A program made the translations under genes and the position numbers. A stretch of 64,000 bases of DNA from JALYGY01 sp963800975 (GTDB lineage: Bacteria > Actinomycetota > Rubrobacteria > Rubrobacterales > Rubrobacteraceae): the NCBI GenBank assembly GCA_963800975.1, contig CAWDDB010000020.1, positions 186,001-250,000 on the forward strand, given 5' to 3'. The notes beneath the pieces are model-generated. The model made no database searches. It was not told the DNA's origin and was given only the letters and a program-made list of their open reading frames with translations. This document shows, one piece after another, positions 43,628 through 52,349 of the stretch. Positions within the stretch are counted from its first letter, which is position 1. Every line of letters begins with the position of its first letter.

Positions 43628-44917
43628 TTGCAGAAAAGACCACCGAAACAGAAGCTCTACTATGGCTGGGTGGTCGTGTGGGTGGTGTTCGCCGCCCTGC
43701 TGGTCTCGGCCGGGGTGCGGGCGGCGCCGACGGTCCTCATAAACCCGCTCGAGACCGAGCTCGGCTGGGGCCGCGGCGCGATCTCCGCGGCCGTCTCGGT
43801 CGGGCTCCTGCTGTACGGCCTCACCGGCCCGGCCGCGGGCTGGCTGATGGACCGCTTCGGTCCCAAACCCATCACGCTCGTCGGGCTCTGCGTTATCGGG
43901 ATCAGTACCCTCCTGGGCGCCGCGATGACCGAGCTCTGGCAGTTCAGCCTGTACTGGGGAGTGCTCAGCGGCCTTGGCACCGGCATCGTCGCCCCCGTCC
44001 TCGGGGCCACGGTCGCCAACCGCTGGTTCGTGGAGAGGCGCGGCCTCGTCCTCGGCATCTTCGGGGCCGCGGCCTCGGCCGGTCAGCTGGTCACGGTGCC
44101 GGCCTTGATGTGGCTCGTCGTGCAGTTCGGGTGGAGAACGGGCACGATCCTCCTCGCCCAGGCCGTCCTGCTCGTGTTCGTTCCCGTCCTGCTCCTCATG
44201 CGCAACGACCCGGCCTCCATGGGCCTGCGGGCCTACGGCGAGCCGGACGAGGGTCCCGCTGAGGGCAGCCCCGCCCCCGAGCCCTCGACCGCCGTGGCGC
44301 AGGGGTCGGGTGGCAGCCCGGTTATGGGCGCGCTTCGCAGCCCGGTGTTCTGGCTGCTCTCGGGTAGCTTCTTTATCTGCGGGGCCTCTTCCAACGGCAT
44401 AATCGGGGTCCACTTCATCCCCCACTCCATAGACCACGGCATCCCGGAGGTCACGGCGGCCAGCGTCCTGGCCATCATGGGCGCGATGAACTTCGTCGGC
44501 ACGCTGGCTTCGGGCTGGCTCACGGACCGCTACGACCCGAGAAAGCTGCTCGCCATCTACTACTCGTTCAGGGGGCTCTCCCTGCTGCTCCTGCCGTTCG
44601 TCACGGAGTTCGCGGGGTTGGCCGTGTTCGCGGTCTTCTTCGGGCTGGACTACATAGCGACCGTCCCACCGACGGTGGCGCTCGTGGCGGACCGTTTCGG
44701 GCGGGCGCACGTCGGGGCCATCTTCGGGTGGGTGTTCTTCGGGCACCAGATCGGGGCCGCCCTTGCCTCCTACCTCGGGGGCATCGTCCGCGTCTCGCTT
44801 GGCGACTACACCGTGGCGTTCCTGGGGGCAGGCATACTCGCCATCCTCGCCTCGCTCATGGTCCTCGTCATCAGGCGCGAGCCAACCACCTTCGGACCCG
44901 AGGCAGCCCGGGCGTAG
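43628..44917 (+). CDS. MFS transporter, oxalate/formate antiporter (OFA)-like
   Basis: 429 residues with 12 hydrophobic segments: KLYYGWVVVWVVFAALLVSA, motif A region GPAAGWLMDRFGPKPITLVG, ATVANRWFVERRGLVLGIFG, then the second half from FWLLSGSFFICGASSNGIIG with TDRYDPRKLLAIYYSFRG. The N-terminal YYGWVVV and RWF motifs match the monocarboxylate/OFA group, so an organic acid is a likely cargo. TTG 43628 is chosen behind GGGAAGGATC; the long upstream frame covers the divergent promoter region. Confidence 0.88.
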   Translation: MQKRPPKQKLYYGWVVVWVVFAALLVSAGVRAAPTVLINPLETELGWGRGAISAAVSVGLLLYGLTGPAAGWLMDRFGPKPITLVGLCVIGISTLLGAAMTELWQFSLYWGVLSGLGTGIVAPVLGATVANRWFVERRGLVLGIFGAAASAGQLVTVPALMWLVVQFGWRTGTILLAQAVLLVFVPVLLLMRNDPASMGLRAYGEPDEGPAEGSPAPEPSTAVAQGSGGSPVMGALRSPVFWLLSGSFFICGASSNGIIGVHFIPHSIDHGIPEVTAASVLAIMGAMNFVGTLASGWLTDRYDPRKLLAIYYSFRGLSLLLLPFVTEFAGLAVFAVFFGLDYIATVPPTVALVADRFGRAHVGAIFGWVFFGHQIGAALASYLGGIVRVSLGDYTVAFLGAGILAILASLMVLVIRREPTTFGPEAARA

Positions 44918-45003
44918 CGAACAGGCGCCGCCCGTCGAGAATTGCGGTTTGTCACCGCGTCGCGTTACCATTACCGGAGACATCTGCCAGAAGGAGATGA
45001 ACC

Positions 45004-45204
45004 GTGGATTTCTTGAAGAAGCAACTCCCCGCGCAGGTGGGCAAGTACCTCAAGGGCGTCGAGTTCCCGGCCCGCAAGGAGGAGCTGCTGGGGAGGCTGG
45101 AGCGTAACGGGGTACCCGGCCTGGTCATAAACCAGCTGCGCAAGCGGCTCTCGGAACGCGAGTACCGCGGTCCCCAGGACGTCCTGTCAGACCTGCGCCG
45201 GTAA
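45004..45204 (+). CDS. DUF2795-family protein
   Basis: 66 residues from GTG 45004, behind AAGGAGATG. The pattern VGKYLKGVEFPARKEELLGR followed by SEREYRGPQDVLSDLRR matches DUF2795, a small helical fold common in Actinobacteria with unknown role. It is 31 nt before a lone receiver-domain gene and probably cotranscribed with it. Confidence 0.85.
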   Translation: MDFLKKQLPAQVGKYLKGVEFPARKEELLGRLERNGVPGLVINQLRKRLSEREYRGPQDVLSDLRR

Positions 45205-45235
45205 CCCTGGTCTCGCAAAGGGAGCGAACGCCATC

Positions 45236-45619
45236 GTGAACATCCTGATCGTGGAGGACCACCGGTTCTTCTCGGAGGCCCTGGAGCGCGTGCTCGCCCC
45301 CAGGTTCCGCGGCGGTTTGGGTGGAGGCGGGGTCACGATGTTCGCGCAGGCCGCAACGGTCGCCGACGGCTTGCGGCTCGCATCCGAGGAGGGACCGTTC
45401 GACCTGGCCGTGATCGACCTCATGCTCCCGGACGGGGACGGGACCGAGGTCGTGCGTGAGATCAAAGCCCGCAGCCCCGGCACGAAGGTGGCCGTGCTGA
45501 GCGCCGACGAGGACCTCTCCCGGGCGCTCGACGCTGGGGCCGAAGAGGCCATATCCAAGTCGGGCAGCCTCGACCAGATAGTCGCCACCCTCGTGCGCCT
45601 CTCTGGCGACTCTCGCTGA
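45236..45619 (+). CDS. Stand-alone response-regulator receiver protein
   Basis: 127 residues, receiver domain only: acidic pair VEDHRFF, phospho-acceptor Asp61 in LAVIDLMLPDGDGTE, Ser/Thr switch VAVLSADED and Lys in AISKSGS. There is no output domain, so it acts by protein contact (CheY- or Spo0F-like). A glycine-rich insertion (FRGGLGGGGVT) after helix 1 is unusual. GTG 45236 has GGGAGCG upstream. No kinase is adjacent. Confidence 0.88.
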   Translation: MNILIVEDHRFFSEALERVLAPRFRGGLGGGGVTMFAQAATVADGLRLASEEGPFDLAVIDLMLPDGDGTEVVREIKARSPGTKVAVLSADEDLSRALDAGAEEAISKSGSLDQIVATLVRLSGDSR

Positions 45620-45798
45620 TCCGAGGATCCCTATCAACTTGCTCCTGCGACGGATTCGCGCGTCGCTTTCTCTAGCCCCCGACGGGTTGACCTGCCTCAG
45701 GGATCAGCAATCCGCAGTTGTAGCCGAACTTCTTCAAGCAGCAATACCAGGCGGAAGGCCCGAAGTCTCGGGCTTCGGCGTCCCCGCCAATGCCGTTC

Positions 45799-47403
45799 TC
45801 ATACATCCCCCACTACCTCAAAGGTGTTGAGAATCTGATCGGCAGCGTCCAGATCGGCATCGTTCGTGACCTGGATATTGACCAGGGTTATGTACTCCTG
45901 ATTCTCGGGCACGGCGGCGAGCACTATGTACGTTGCTCCTTCATCGCCGCAGTTCACCCACAGGTCGTATTTGCCTTTGTATAGCTCGTCCTGGTAATCG
46001 TAACGACCGTCTATCTCGCATTCCCCAGACCAGTCATAGTAGTCGAGCAAGCTATCCACGGAGTAGGATTCAATCAGGCTACTCGAGGCCCCGAAAAAGG
46101 CTCCTGGTTCTCCCCAAGTGTTTGTGTACGCGTCGAGGTCGGCGGATGCGGTGATAGCCTTGCCGACCGTCTTGCCTTCAAAGTCCCAGGCACCTCCGTT
46201 GACAGCACTCCATTCGGTTGGCACGTCCATCTGGAGCGCCTCGGAATCGTCCGTGACGGTAGTGTAGCCGGAGTAAGTGTCTCCCCCGGTAGTCCCCTCG
46301 GCGCTTCCCGAGACACCAGCTTGCTCCTCGACCTCTGGAGGCAGCGAGGCCGCAGGTTCTAGATTCCGGCCGTTCAGTTGCCCTTCGAGGGTCTCCCCGG
46401 TCTGATAGCGGAGCACTTCGAGGTTCATGGTATCGCTCGCGTCGCGACTGCGCAGTACGTCACAATAATCGGCCATCGTGCCGTCGGTCGCCAGGACGAG
46501 TCCCTCGAGCTTCGTGATCAGGTCTCCTCCACGCACCCCCGCCTCATCGGCCGGGGAGCCGGACTGCACCGAGGAAACCCAGACACCTGAGAGCGACTGA
46601 TCCTGGGAGACCACTGCCTGACCGTTGACTCCTATGGAGTCCACGTCCTGTTCCTCACGCAACTGAGCAACAACCGCGAGTGCCTCATCGGAGGTGATCG
46701 CGAAGTACTGGTTGGTCTCCGAGCTGCCCGCGTAGTTGACCCCGACCACTCTGCTGTTGTCATCCACCAGCGGCCCACCCGAGTTACCCGGGTTGATGGT
46801 TGCGTCGTGCTCGAGCACCGAATCTACGGAGGCCCAGACCGTCTCACCGTCGGTATCGGCCTTGGATACGATGCCCCTGGTGAGTGTGAACTCCGGGTCA
46901 CCGAGAGGGAACCCAGCGGCGTAAACGTCCAGCCCCGTGGTCACCGGATCGTCGCGCCACTCGAAGTATGGGTAGCCCTCGCCCTCGATGTCGATGACGG
47001 CCAGATCGGAGCACTCGGAGACCCCGAGCACCTTCGCGTTGCGGGGTTCGTCTTCGCCGGCGACGTACACTTTCAGGATCGCCGAGCCCGTAACCACGTG
47101 ATTGTTGGTCACCGCGATCCCAGAGGGGTCGATGATAAAGCCAGAGCCCGAGCCGGCATCGTTCAGCACCTGGCCCACCTCAGGATCGACGAAGCTGCCC
47201 TCGGCTACGATCTGGACGGTAGCGCTTTCGAGGTCTGTCCGGGAAGAAACTACTTCGCCGCTATCGCCGCCAGCCTTGGTGGCGCCACCCTCATCGGCCT
47301 GCTCGATATCCATCCCGCCGCACGCGGCTAGTAGTCCGAGAGACATGAGCAGGACCAGGAGACTGACTATCCTACCTTTTCGGGGTCCACCTACTACGGT
47401 CAT
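45799..47403 (-). CDS. HtrA/DegP-like S1C serine protease lipoprotein with PDZ and extra C-terminal domain
   Basis: 534 residues. Lipobox LLAAC (Cys28) anchors it outside the membrane. The trypsin-like triad is His102 (TNNHVVTG), Asp133 (SDLAVIDIEG) and Ser208 (INPGNSGGPL). A PDZ domain near 265-345 has VSSVQSGSPADEAGVRGGDL. A Ser/Thr/Gly linker then leads to a roughly 145-residue C-terminal domain (VPTEWSAVNGGAWDFEG to the end) containing a conserved-looking Cys pair; I do not recognise its function. It should degrade or sense misfolded or signal proteins at the cell surface. It converges with the receiver gene. Confidence 0.92.
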   Translation of the reverse strand: MTVVGGPRKGRIVSLLVLLMSLGLLAACGGMDIEQADEGGATKAGGDSGEVVSSRTDLESATVQIVAEGSFVDPEVGQVLNDAGSGSGFIIDPSGIAVTNNHVVTGSAILKVYVAGEDEPRNAKVLGVSECSDLAVIDIEGEGYPYFEWRDDPVTTGLDVYAAGFPLGDPEFTLTRGIVSKADTDGETVWASVDSVLEHDATINPGNSGGPLVDDNSRVVGVNYAGSSETNQYFAITSDEALAVVAQLREEQDVDSIGVNGQAVVSQDQSLSGVWVSSVQSGSPADEAGVRGGDLITKLEGLVLATDGTMADYCDVLRSRDASDTMNLEVLRYQTGETLEGQLNGRNLEPAASLPPEVEEQAGVSGSAEGTTGGDTYSGYTTVTDDSEALQMDVPTEWSAVNGGAWDFEGKTVGKAITASADLDAYTNTWGEPGAFFGASSSLIESYSVDSLLDYYDWSGECEIDGRYDYQDELYKGKYDLWVNCGDEGATYIVLAAVPENQEYITLVNIQVTNDADLDAADQILNTFEVVGDV

Positions 47404-47901
47404 TTGTCTCCTATCTGGCTCATATCTGTCGACTTATCTGACGTCGGTGTGCTGGCCATTGACCCACCGAACGCTGCTGAGGCGAGTGCCAGAAAGGGAA
47501 ACAGGATGCGGAGATCCGGGCGCCACCGAGACCTTGTTGCGCATGCCGTGGCCTCCTCTCCACTAGCGACCCGCTGCTAGTAGATTTCATGGTAGCCGGT
47601 TGCGCCACTGACTCCCCTCTGCCCCTGAGCGCCCACGGTCGACGGGACGAGGATCTAGGCCTCTACGATCACCCAACAATTGCTTGTTCAGGCACTCTAG
47701 CAACCCCATTTTGTGCCTTACATCCCCAGTTTGAGTGATTTTTCCGGTTACTTGTCCGTTACTTGTTGTTGCTACCATCGGTAGGGAGAGGAGAACCGGT
47801 AGTGAGGTAGGCAGCCGAAAGTGAGTGGACAGCCTCGAGGCAAACTGACCGCGGTGTAGTGAGCCAGGCACATCCGGCCATCGAAACGAGGAGGATCAAC
47901 C
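47404..47901. other. Spacer without a supported gene
   Basis: About 500 nt of lower-GC DNA between the HtrA-like gene and a 51-codon ORF. Short partial repeats such as GTTACTTGTCCGTTACTTG occur near 47740-47770. The promoter of the HtrA-like gene should lie here. A minus-strand frame at 47587-47871 has no recognisable family and poor start context. Confidence 0.5.
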
Positions 47902-48057
47902 ATGTCGCCAGGCTACTCCGGACTTCTTCTTAGGAAGAGTATTCGACTACTGGTCTTGGCAACGACAAGAATCGCCTACCTGGGGTACGACGGTCCCACA
48001 AGCGGCTTGAAGACGTGCCCTGGTCTGCCGACACCAGAGGAGTGGAGGAGTAGGTAG
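47902..48057 (+). CDS. Possible 51-residue protein before the AAA/TPR operon
   Basis: ATG 47902 follows CGAGGAGGATCAACC, an excellent ribosome site, and a 51-codon frame runs to TAG 48057, 64 nt before the AAA gene. The product has a basic N-terminus, a hydrophobic run (LLLRKSIRLLVLATTRIAYL) and a polar tail (PGLPTPEEWRSR). No family is recognised. Confidence 0.45.
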   Translation: MSPGYSGLLLRKSIRLLVLATTRIAYLGYDGPTSGLKTCPGLPTPEEWRSR

Positions 48058-48121
48058 GGCATTGACCGTGAGGCATTCGCCAAACTTTGCTCGCAATCGA
48101 GTAATGTGCTAGGAAGCAGTC

Positions 48122-49465
48122 ATGGATAGAGATGACGCACTCCGCGCACTACGTGAAGCGGTCCGGGTCTCCCCCGACAACGTCCCCCTGCGTCAACACC
48201 TCGCGAACACGCTCCTGGACGGTGGCCGGCCCGGGGAAGCGGAAGAGGAGTACCGCGAAGCGTTGGCCCACTCTCCCGAAGATCCGGCGCTACGACTGGG
48301 ACTCGCGCGCGCCTTCTACAGGCAGGGCAAGAACTCGAACGCCCTCGTCGTCGTGGAGGGTCTGATCCGGCGCCCCGACGCCTCGGCAGGTACCCGCGTG
48401 CTGTATGCTCGCCTCCTTCTGGGAGACGGCGATGTGGAGGAGGCGGTCAGGCAATACCGCGAAGGAGTCGGTGAAGATCCGTCGGTCGCAGACGAGGAGC
48501 TGGCCGAACGGCTCGGCATCGGTGTCGAGGACGACCGGTCCGAAGTCGTGGAGGGCAGGATCCGGGCCGCGTGGGGTGGCGTGACCCCCGAGTCGGAAGC
48601 CTACGTCGAGCAGCCCGCGGTGACGTTCAAGGACGTGGGCGGCATGGAGAAAGTCAAGGACGAGATCCGGATGAAGATCATCCACCCCTTGAGCCACGCC
48701 GAGATGTTCCGGGCCTTCGGCAAGACGATCGGTGGGGGCATCCTGATGTACGGTCCGCCCGGTTGCGGGAAGACCCACCTGGCCCGCGCAACCGCGGGCG
48801 AAACAGACTCCGCCTTTCTCGCGGTGGGGATCAACGACGTGCTCGAGATGTGGATCGGCAACAGCGAACGCAACCTGCACGCGTGGTTCGAGATGGCCCG
48901 GAGCAACCAGCCTTGCGTGCTGTTCTTCGACGAGGTAGACGCGCTCGCCGCCAGCCGTTCCGACATGCAACGAAGCGCCGGCCGGCAGCTGATCAACCAG
49001 TTCCTGGCCGAACTCGACGGTTTGGGAAGCACCAACGAGGGGGTCCTGATCCTGGCTGCCACGAACGCCCCCTGGCACCTGGATACGGCTTTCCGTCGGC
49101 CTGGCCGCTTCGATCGCATACTCTTCGTCCCGCCCCCCGATTTACCGGCGCGATCCGCCATCCTGCGGATACACTGCGAAGGAAAGCCGATCGCGGACGT
49201 GGACTTCGATTACCTCGCCAGGAAAACGGAGAACTTCTCCGGCGCCGACCTGAGGGCCGTCGTCGACGTGGCGGTGGAGAAGAAGCTGGAGGATGCCATG
49301 CGGACCGGCACGCCTGAGCCGCTTACGACGAGGGACCTCGCCGGCGCCGCCCGCTCCGTCGACCCTTCCACCAGGGAGTGGTTCGCCACGGCCCGGAACT
49401 ACGCGCTGTACTCCAATCAGGGCGGGCTGTACGACGACATCTTGAGGTACCTGAGAATCGGGTGA
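48122..49465 (+). CDS. AAA+ ATPase with N-terminal TPR repeats
   Basis: 447 residues. Residues 1-125 form about three TPR-like helical repeats (ALRALREAVRVSPDNVPLRQ, GEAEEEYREALAHSPEDPAL). A Cdc48/FtsH-type AAA domain begins at TFKDVGGMEKVKDEIRMKI with Walker A GPPGCGKT (211-218), Walker B VLFFDEVDAL (266-275) and the second region of homology ATNAPWHLDTAFRRPGRFDR, followed by a helical lid (FSGADLRAVVDVAVEKK). There is no protease domain. It probably remodels or moves a partner protein recruited by the TPRs. It overlaps the next gene by 4 nt (GTGA). Confidence 0.92.
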   Translation: MDRDDALRALREAVRVSPDNVPLRQHLANTLLDGGRPGEAEEEYREALAHSPEDPALRLGLARAFYRQGKNSNALVVVEGLIRRPDASAGTRVLYARLLLGDGDVEEAVRQYREGVGEDPSVADEELAERLGIGVEDDRSEVVEGRIRAAWGGVTPESEAYVEQPAVTFKDVGGMEKVKDEIRMKIIHPLSHAEMFRAFGKTIGGGILMYGPPGCGKTHLARATAGETDSAFLAVGINDVLEMWIGNSERNLHAWFEMARSNQPCVLFFDEVDALAASRSDMQRSAGRQLINQFLAELDGLGSTNEGVLILAATNAPWHLDTAFRRPGRFDRILFVPPPDLPARSAILRIHCEGKPIADVDFDYLARKTENFSGADLRAVVDVAVEKKLEDAMRTGTPEPLTTRDLAGAARSVDPSTREWFATARNYALYSNQGGLYDDILRYLRIG

Positions 49466-50553
49466 GCGATAACCTGGAGCAGGCGTGGACTCTATACAAG
49501 CAGTCTCGCTACGATCTGGCAGAGGATCTTCTGCGTCAACAGCTTGCCGCCGACCCCAACGACGCTACGGCCCACGCCTACCTCGGCCTGGTCTTGCTCG
49601 CTCGTAATCAGGGCGAGGAGGCCACGCGAGAAGCCGAGCTGGCGGTTCACCTGTCTCCCGAGTTCTCGTATGCGCATTACGCGCTCGCGTACACCCTGTA
49701 CCATCGCGACCGCCCGAACGAGGCCCTGGCCGCGGTCGAGGAAGCGATCAGGCTCTCCCCCGAGAACGCCAGCTACGCCGCCTTGCTGTCCGAGATCCAC
49801 TACGACCGGGAGGACTGGCGCGCGTCGCTCGCGGCAGCAGAAAGGGGTCTGCAGACAGACCCCGGGCACGTCCTGTGCGCCAATCGCCGCGCTATGGTGC
49901 TCATGCAACTCGGCCGCCGCAAGGAAGCCGAGACAACGGCAAGCATGGCGCTCGCCCAGGACCCCGAGAACGCGCTGACCCACACGATCCGGGGCTGGCT
50001 CTTGCTGTGGAGGATGAACGCCAGGGGCTCGCTCGACGCCTTCCGTGAAGCTCTTCGCTTGAATCCCGGCCTGGAGTGGGCGCGCGAGGGACTCGTCGAG
50101 GCGCTCAAGGCGAGGCACTGGGTCTACAGACCCGTGCTCCGCTACTTGTTGTGGGGCCGCGGGATCAGGTTACTCGTCCTCATCGTTCTGGTCGTAGGCT
50201 ACGTAGCCCTGTACTTTGCAGCACTGGCGGACGGCGACAATTACTGGGTCTGGCCACTGGCGATCGTACTTCTGCTAGCCATCATATTGACCCAGATGGG
50301 CAACACCTTCTTCAACACGCTGCTGTGGCTTCAGCCGTCAGGAAGACTGGTGCTCGCTCCTCCGAGCGGGAAACCCCGTACGTGGACCGATAGCGCCCTC
50401 GTCTTGCTCAAAGCGGTCTGGATCTTGACGTGCGTACTGCTGGCCGTGACTCTGTACGCCGCCGGGTGGTTGACGCTCAACATATTCATCCTGCTCGCGG
50501 GCAGACTGTTCGCCTGGTTTGCAGACCTGGCGCTAAAGAGATCTACCCATTAG
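49462..50553 (+). CDS. TPR protein with C-terminal membrane domain
   Basis: About 363 residues from GTG 49462. Five to six TPR units occupy residues 1-215 (AWTLYKQSRYDLAEDLLRQQ, ATAHAYLGLVLLARNQGEEA, SYAHYALAYTLYHRDRPNEA and others). A basic stretch then leads to about four membrane spans (RLLVLIVLVVGYVALYFAAL, VWPLAIVLLLAIILTQMGNT, VLLKAVWILTCVLLAVTLYA, NIFILLAGRLFAWFADLAL). It is probably a membrane receptor whose cytoplasmic TPRs dock a client for the adjacent AAA ATPase. Translation is coupled to the AAA gene by a GTGA overlap. Confidence 0.88.
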   Translation: MSDNLEQAWTLYKQSRYDLAEDLLRQQLAADPNDATAHAYLGLVLLARNQGEEATREAELAVHLSPEFSYAHYALAYTLYHRDRPNEALAAVEEAIRLSPENASYAALLSEIHYDREDWRASLAAAERGLQTDPGHVLCANRRAMVLMQLGRRKEAETTASMALAQDPENALTHTIRGWLLLWRMNARGSLDAFREALRLNPGLEWAREGLVEALKARHWVYRPVLRYLLWGRGIRLLVLIVLVVGYVALYFAALADGDNYWVWPLAIVLLLAIILTQMGNTFFNTLLWLQPSGRLVLAPPSGKPRTWTDSALVLLKAVWILTCVLLAVTLYAAGWLTLNIFILLAGRLFAWFADLALKRSTH

Positions 50554-50556
50554 AGC

Positions 50557-50586
50557 GCATCGCGGAGGTGTCGATCTCCGCGATGC
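50557..50586 (+). terminator. Hairpin after the AAA/TPR pair
   Basis: GCATCGCGGAG, an 8-nt loop (GTGTCGAT), then CTCCGCGATGC: an 11-bp perfect stem 4 nt after the TPR gene stop. It has no T-run, so it is likely a Rho-assisted or mRNA-stabilising hairpin. Confidence 0.65.
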
Positions 50587-50638
50587 CAGGCTTCGGATCT
50601 CAGGCATAAAGGAAACGGCTTCGCGAGGCAAGCCGACC

Positions 50639-50665
50639 TGTCTATCCGGGCCGTTCCCGTTCGTC
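50639..50665 (+). promoter_or_regulatory. Candidate ECF42 promoter P3 (second YCII-sigma operon)
   Basis: TGTCTA (50639-50644), 17 nt, CGTC (50662-50665), 34 nt before the YCII start. One base differs from TGTCGA. The -10 context GTTCGTCGT is also found in P4. Confidence 0.6.
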
Positions 50666-50698
50666 GTAGTAGTGTAAGCACCCGACAGAGGAGGAGCC

Positions 50699-51028
50699 GT
50701 GCGCTACATGCTGATGATCTGCGACGACGAGTCAGTCCGGGAGGGCTCGTCCGATGACGCTGAGGGCTACTCCTGGTACCTGGAGATGGACCGTAGGGGG
50801 GTGCTGCGGGGCGGCGAGCGCCTGCGGCCGAGCAGCGATGCCACCACCGTGCGGGTGCGCGGCGACGAGGTGCTGCTCACCGACGGGCCGTTCGCCGAGT
50901 CGAAGGAACAAGTAGGCGGCTACAACCTGATCGAGTGCTCCGACCTCGACGAGGCCATCGAGGTGGCCTCCTGGCACCCCGTCGCCAGGTACGGGACGAT
51001 CGAGGTGAGGCCGCTCTGGGAGGCGTGA
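50699..51028 (+). CDS. YCII/DGPF-family protein, second copy
   Basis: 109 residues from GTG 50699 behind GAGGAGGAGCC: MRYMLMICDDESVREGSSDD, then DATTVRVRGDEVLLTDGPFA with the Asp-Gly-Pro-Phe signature, and DEAIEVASWHPVARYGTIEV near the end. It is the partner of the overlapping ECF42 sigma factor. It is shorter than and clearly diverged from the copy at 12.2 kb, so the two modules are old paralogs or came separately. Confidence 0.92.
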   Translation: MRYMLMICDDESVREGSSDDAEGYSWYLEMDRRGVLRGGERLRPSSDATTVRVRGDEVLLTDGPFAESKEQVGGYNLIECSDLDEAIEVASWHPVARYGTIEVRPLWEA

Positions 51029-52269
51029 GACCAGACGTCCGGGCGGCGGTCGCCGAAGCCTTCCGCGAGGAGTGGGGCCGCGTCGTGGCGACCCTGATCC
51101 GGACCACCGGCGACTGGGATCTCGCCGAGGAGTGCGCCCAGGAGGCCTTCGCGCGGGCGCTCGAGACCTGGCCGCGCGACGGCGTTCCGCGCCGCCCGGG
51201 CGCCTGGCTGACCACCACGGCTCGCAACCGCGCCCTGGACCGGCTGCGCCGCGCCTCCGTCGGATCGGCCAAGCTGAGGGAGGTCGCGACGTTGTCGCAG
51301 CGCGACGAAACCGGTGAGCGCGACGAGAGTGGCGTTGGTGACGACCGCTTGCGCCTGATCTTCACCTGCTGCCACCCAGCCCTGTCGCTGGAGGCCAGGG
51401 TCGCCCTCACGCTCCGTACCCTCGCAGGCCTGACGACCGCCGAGATCGCCCGCGCGTTCCTCGTACCGGAGCCGACGATGGCCCAGCGCCTGGTGCGGGC
51501 CAAGCGCAAGATCCGCCACGCCGGCATCCCCTACCGCGTGCCACCGGCCCACCTTCTGCCCGAACGAACCGGGGCCGTGCTAGCCGTCCTGTACCTGCTC
51601 TTCAACGAGGGCTACGCCGCCACCGCCGGGGCCGATCTGGTCAGGGAGAACCTGAGCGCCGAAGCCATCCGCCTGGCGCGCACCCTCGTCCAGCTCATGC
51701 CCGACGAGCCCGAGGCTTCGGGGCTGCTCGCGCTCATGCTTCTGCACGACTCCAGGCTAGGCACCCGCGCAGACGATACGGGTGCCATTGTGCCGCTGGA
51801 GGAGCAGGACCGCGCCCACTGGGACCGGGAAGCCATCGCGGAGGGGGTCGGCCTGCTCGACGCGGCCCTGCGGCGCGGGCAGCCCGGTCCCTACCAGCTG
51901 CAGGCGGCCATCGCCGCGTGTCACGCCACCGCCGCCGAAGCATCCGACACCGACTGGGCCGAGATCTCCGCCCTCTACGGCCTTCTCGTCCAGACAATGC
52001 CCACCCCCGTGGTCAAGCTGAACCGGGCGGTGGCCGTGGGGATGGCGGAAGGGCCGGCCGCGGGGCTGGAGCTGGTAGAGGCGCTCGAAGCATCCGGGCA
52101 GCTGACCGGCTACCACCTGCTGCCCGCCACGCGCGCCGACCTGCTCCGCCGCCTCGGGCGTCACGCCGAGGCCGCAGCCGCCTATCTCGAGGCGCTGGAG
52201 CTGGCTTCCAACGACGCCGAGCGCAGGTACCTTACCCGGCGGCTGGACGAGATCACGGGCAGCAACTGA
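51025..52269 (+). CDS. RNA polymerase sigma factor, ECF42 type, second copy
   Basis: 414 residues from GTG 51025, overlapping the YCII stop (GTGA). Region 2: LIRTTGDWDLAEECAQEAFA, PGAWLTTTARNRALDRLRRA. Region 4: TLAGLTTAEIARAFLVPEPT, MAQRLVRAKRKIRHAG. The C-terminal extension has LYLLFNEGYAATAG and TPR-like helices (PGPYQLQAAIAACHATAAEA). Its likely targets are its own operon and the DUF1761/SMP-30 genes immediately downstream, both preceded by the same promoter pattern. Confidence 0.94.
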   Translation: MRPDVRAAVAEAFREEWGRVVATLIRTTGDWDLAEECAQEAFARALETWPRDGVPRRPGAWLTTTARNRALDRLRRASVGSAKLREVATLSQRDETGERDESGVGDDRLRLIFTCCHPALSLEARVALTLRTLAGLTTAEIARAFLVPEPTMAQRLVRAKRKIRHAGIPYRVPPAHLLPERTGAVLAVLYLLFNEGYAATAGADLVRENLSAEAIRLARTLVQLMPDEPEASGLLALMLLHDSRLGTRADDTGAIVPLEEQDRAHWDREAIAEGVGLLDAALRRGQPGPYQLQAAIAACHATAAEASDTDWAEISALYGLLVQTMPTPVVKLNRAVAVGMAEGPAAGLELVEALEASGQLTGYHLLPATRADLLRRLGRHAEAAAAYLEALELASNDAERRYLTRRLDEITGSN

Positions 52270-52349
52270 CGCCCAGCCCGCCGACCGGCCGACAGCAGGC
52301 CGTGGGGTAGTGACAGCTACCCTCGTTCCGAAAAACTTCTCCGCGCGGG

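Noticed and set aside
42151..44262. Long plus-strand frame antisense to the MalT-like regulator
   Set aside because: Same reason; it also runs through the start of the real MFS gene in another frame.
47587..47871. Minus-strand 94-codon frame in the spacer upstream of the HtrA-like gene
   Set aside because: No family, no convincing ribosome site and composition like the surrounding spacer.
50569..50574. TGTCGA just upstream of the second YCII gene as an ECF42 -35 box
   Set aside because: It lies in the loop of the terminator-like hairpin and has no CGAC/CGTC 17 nt downstream; the TGTCTA/CGTC pair at 50639-50665 fits better.
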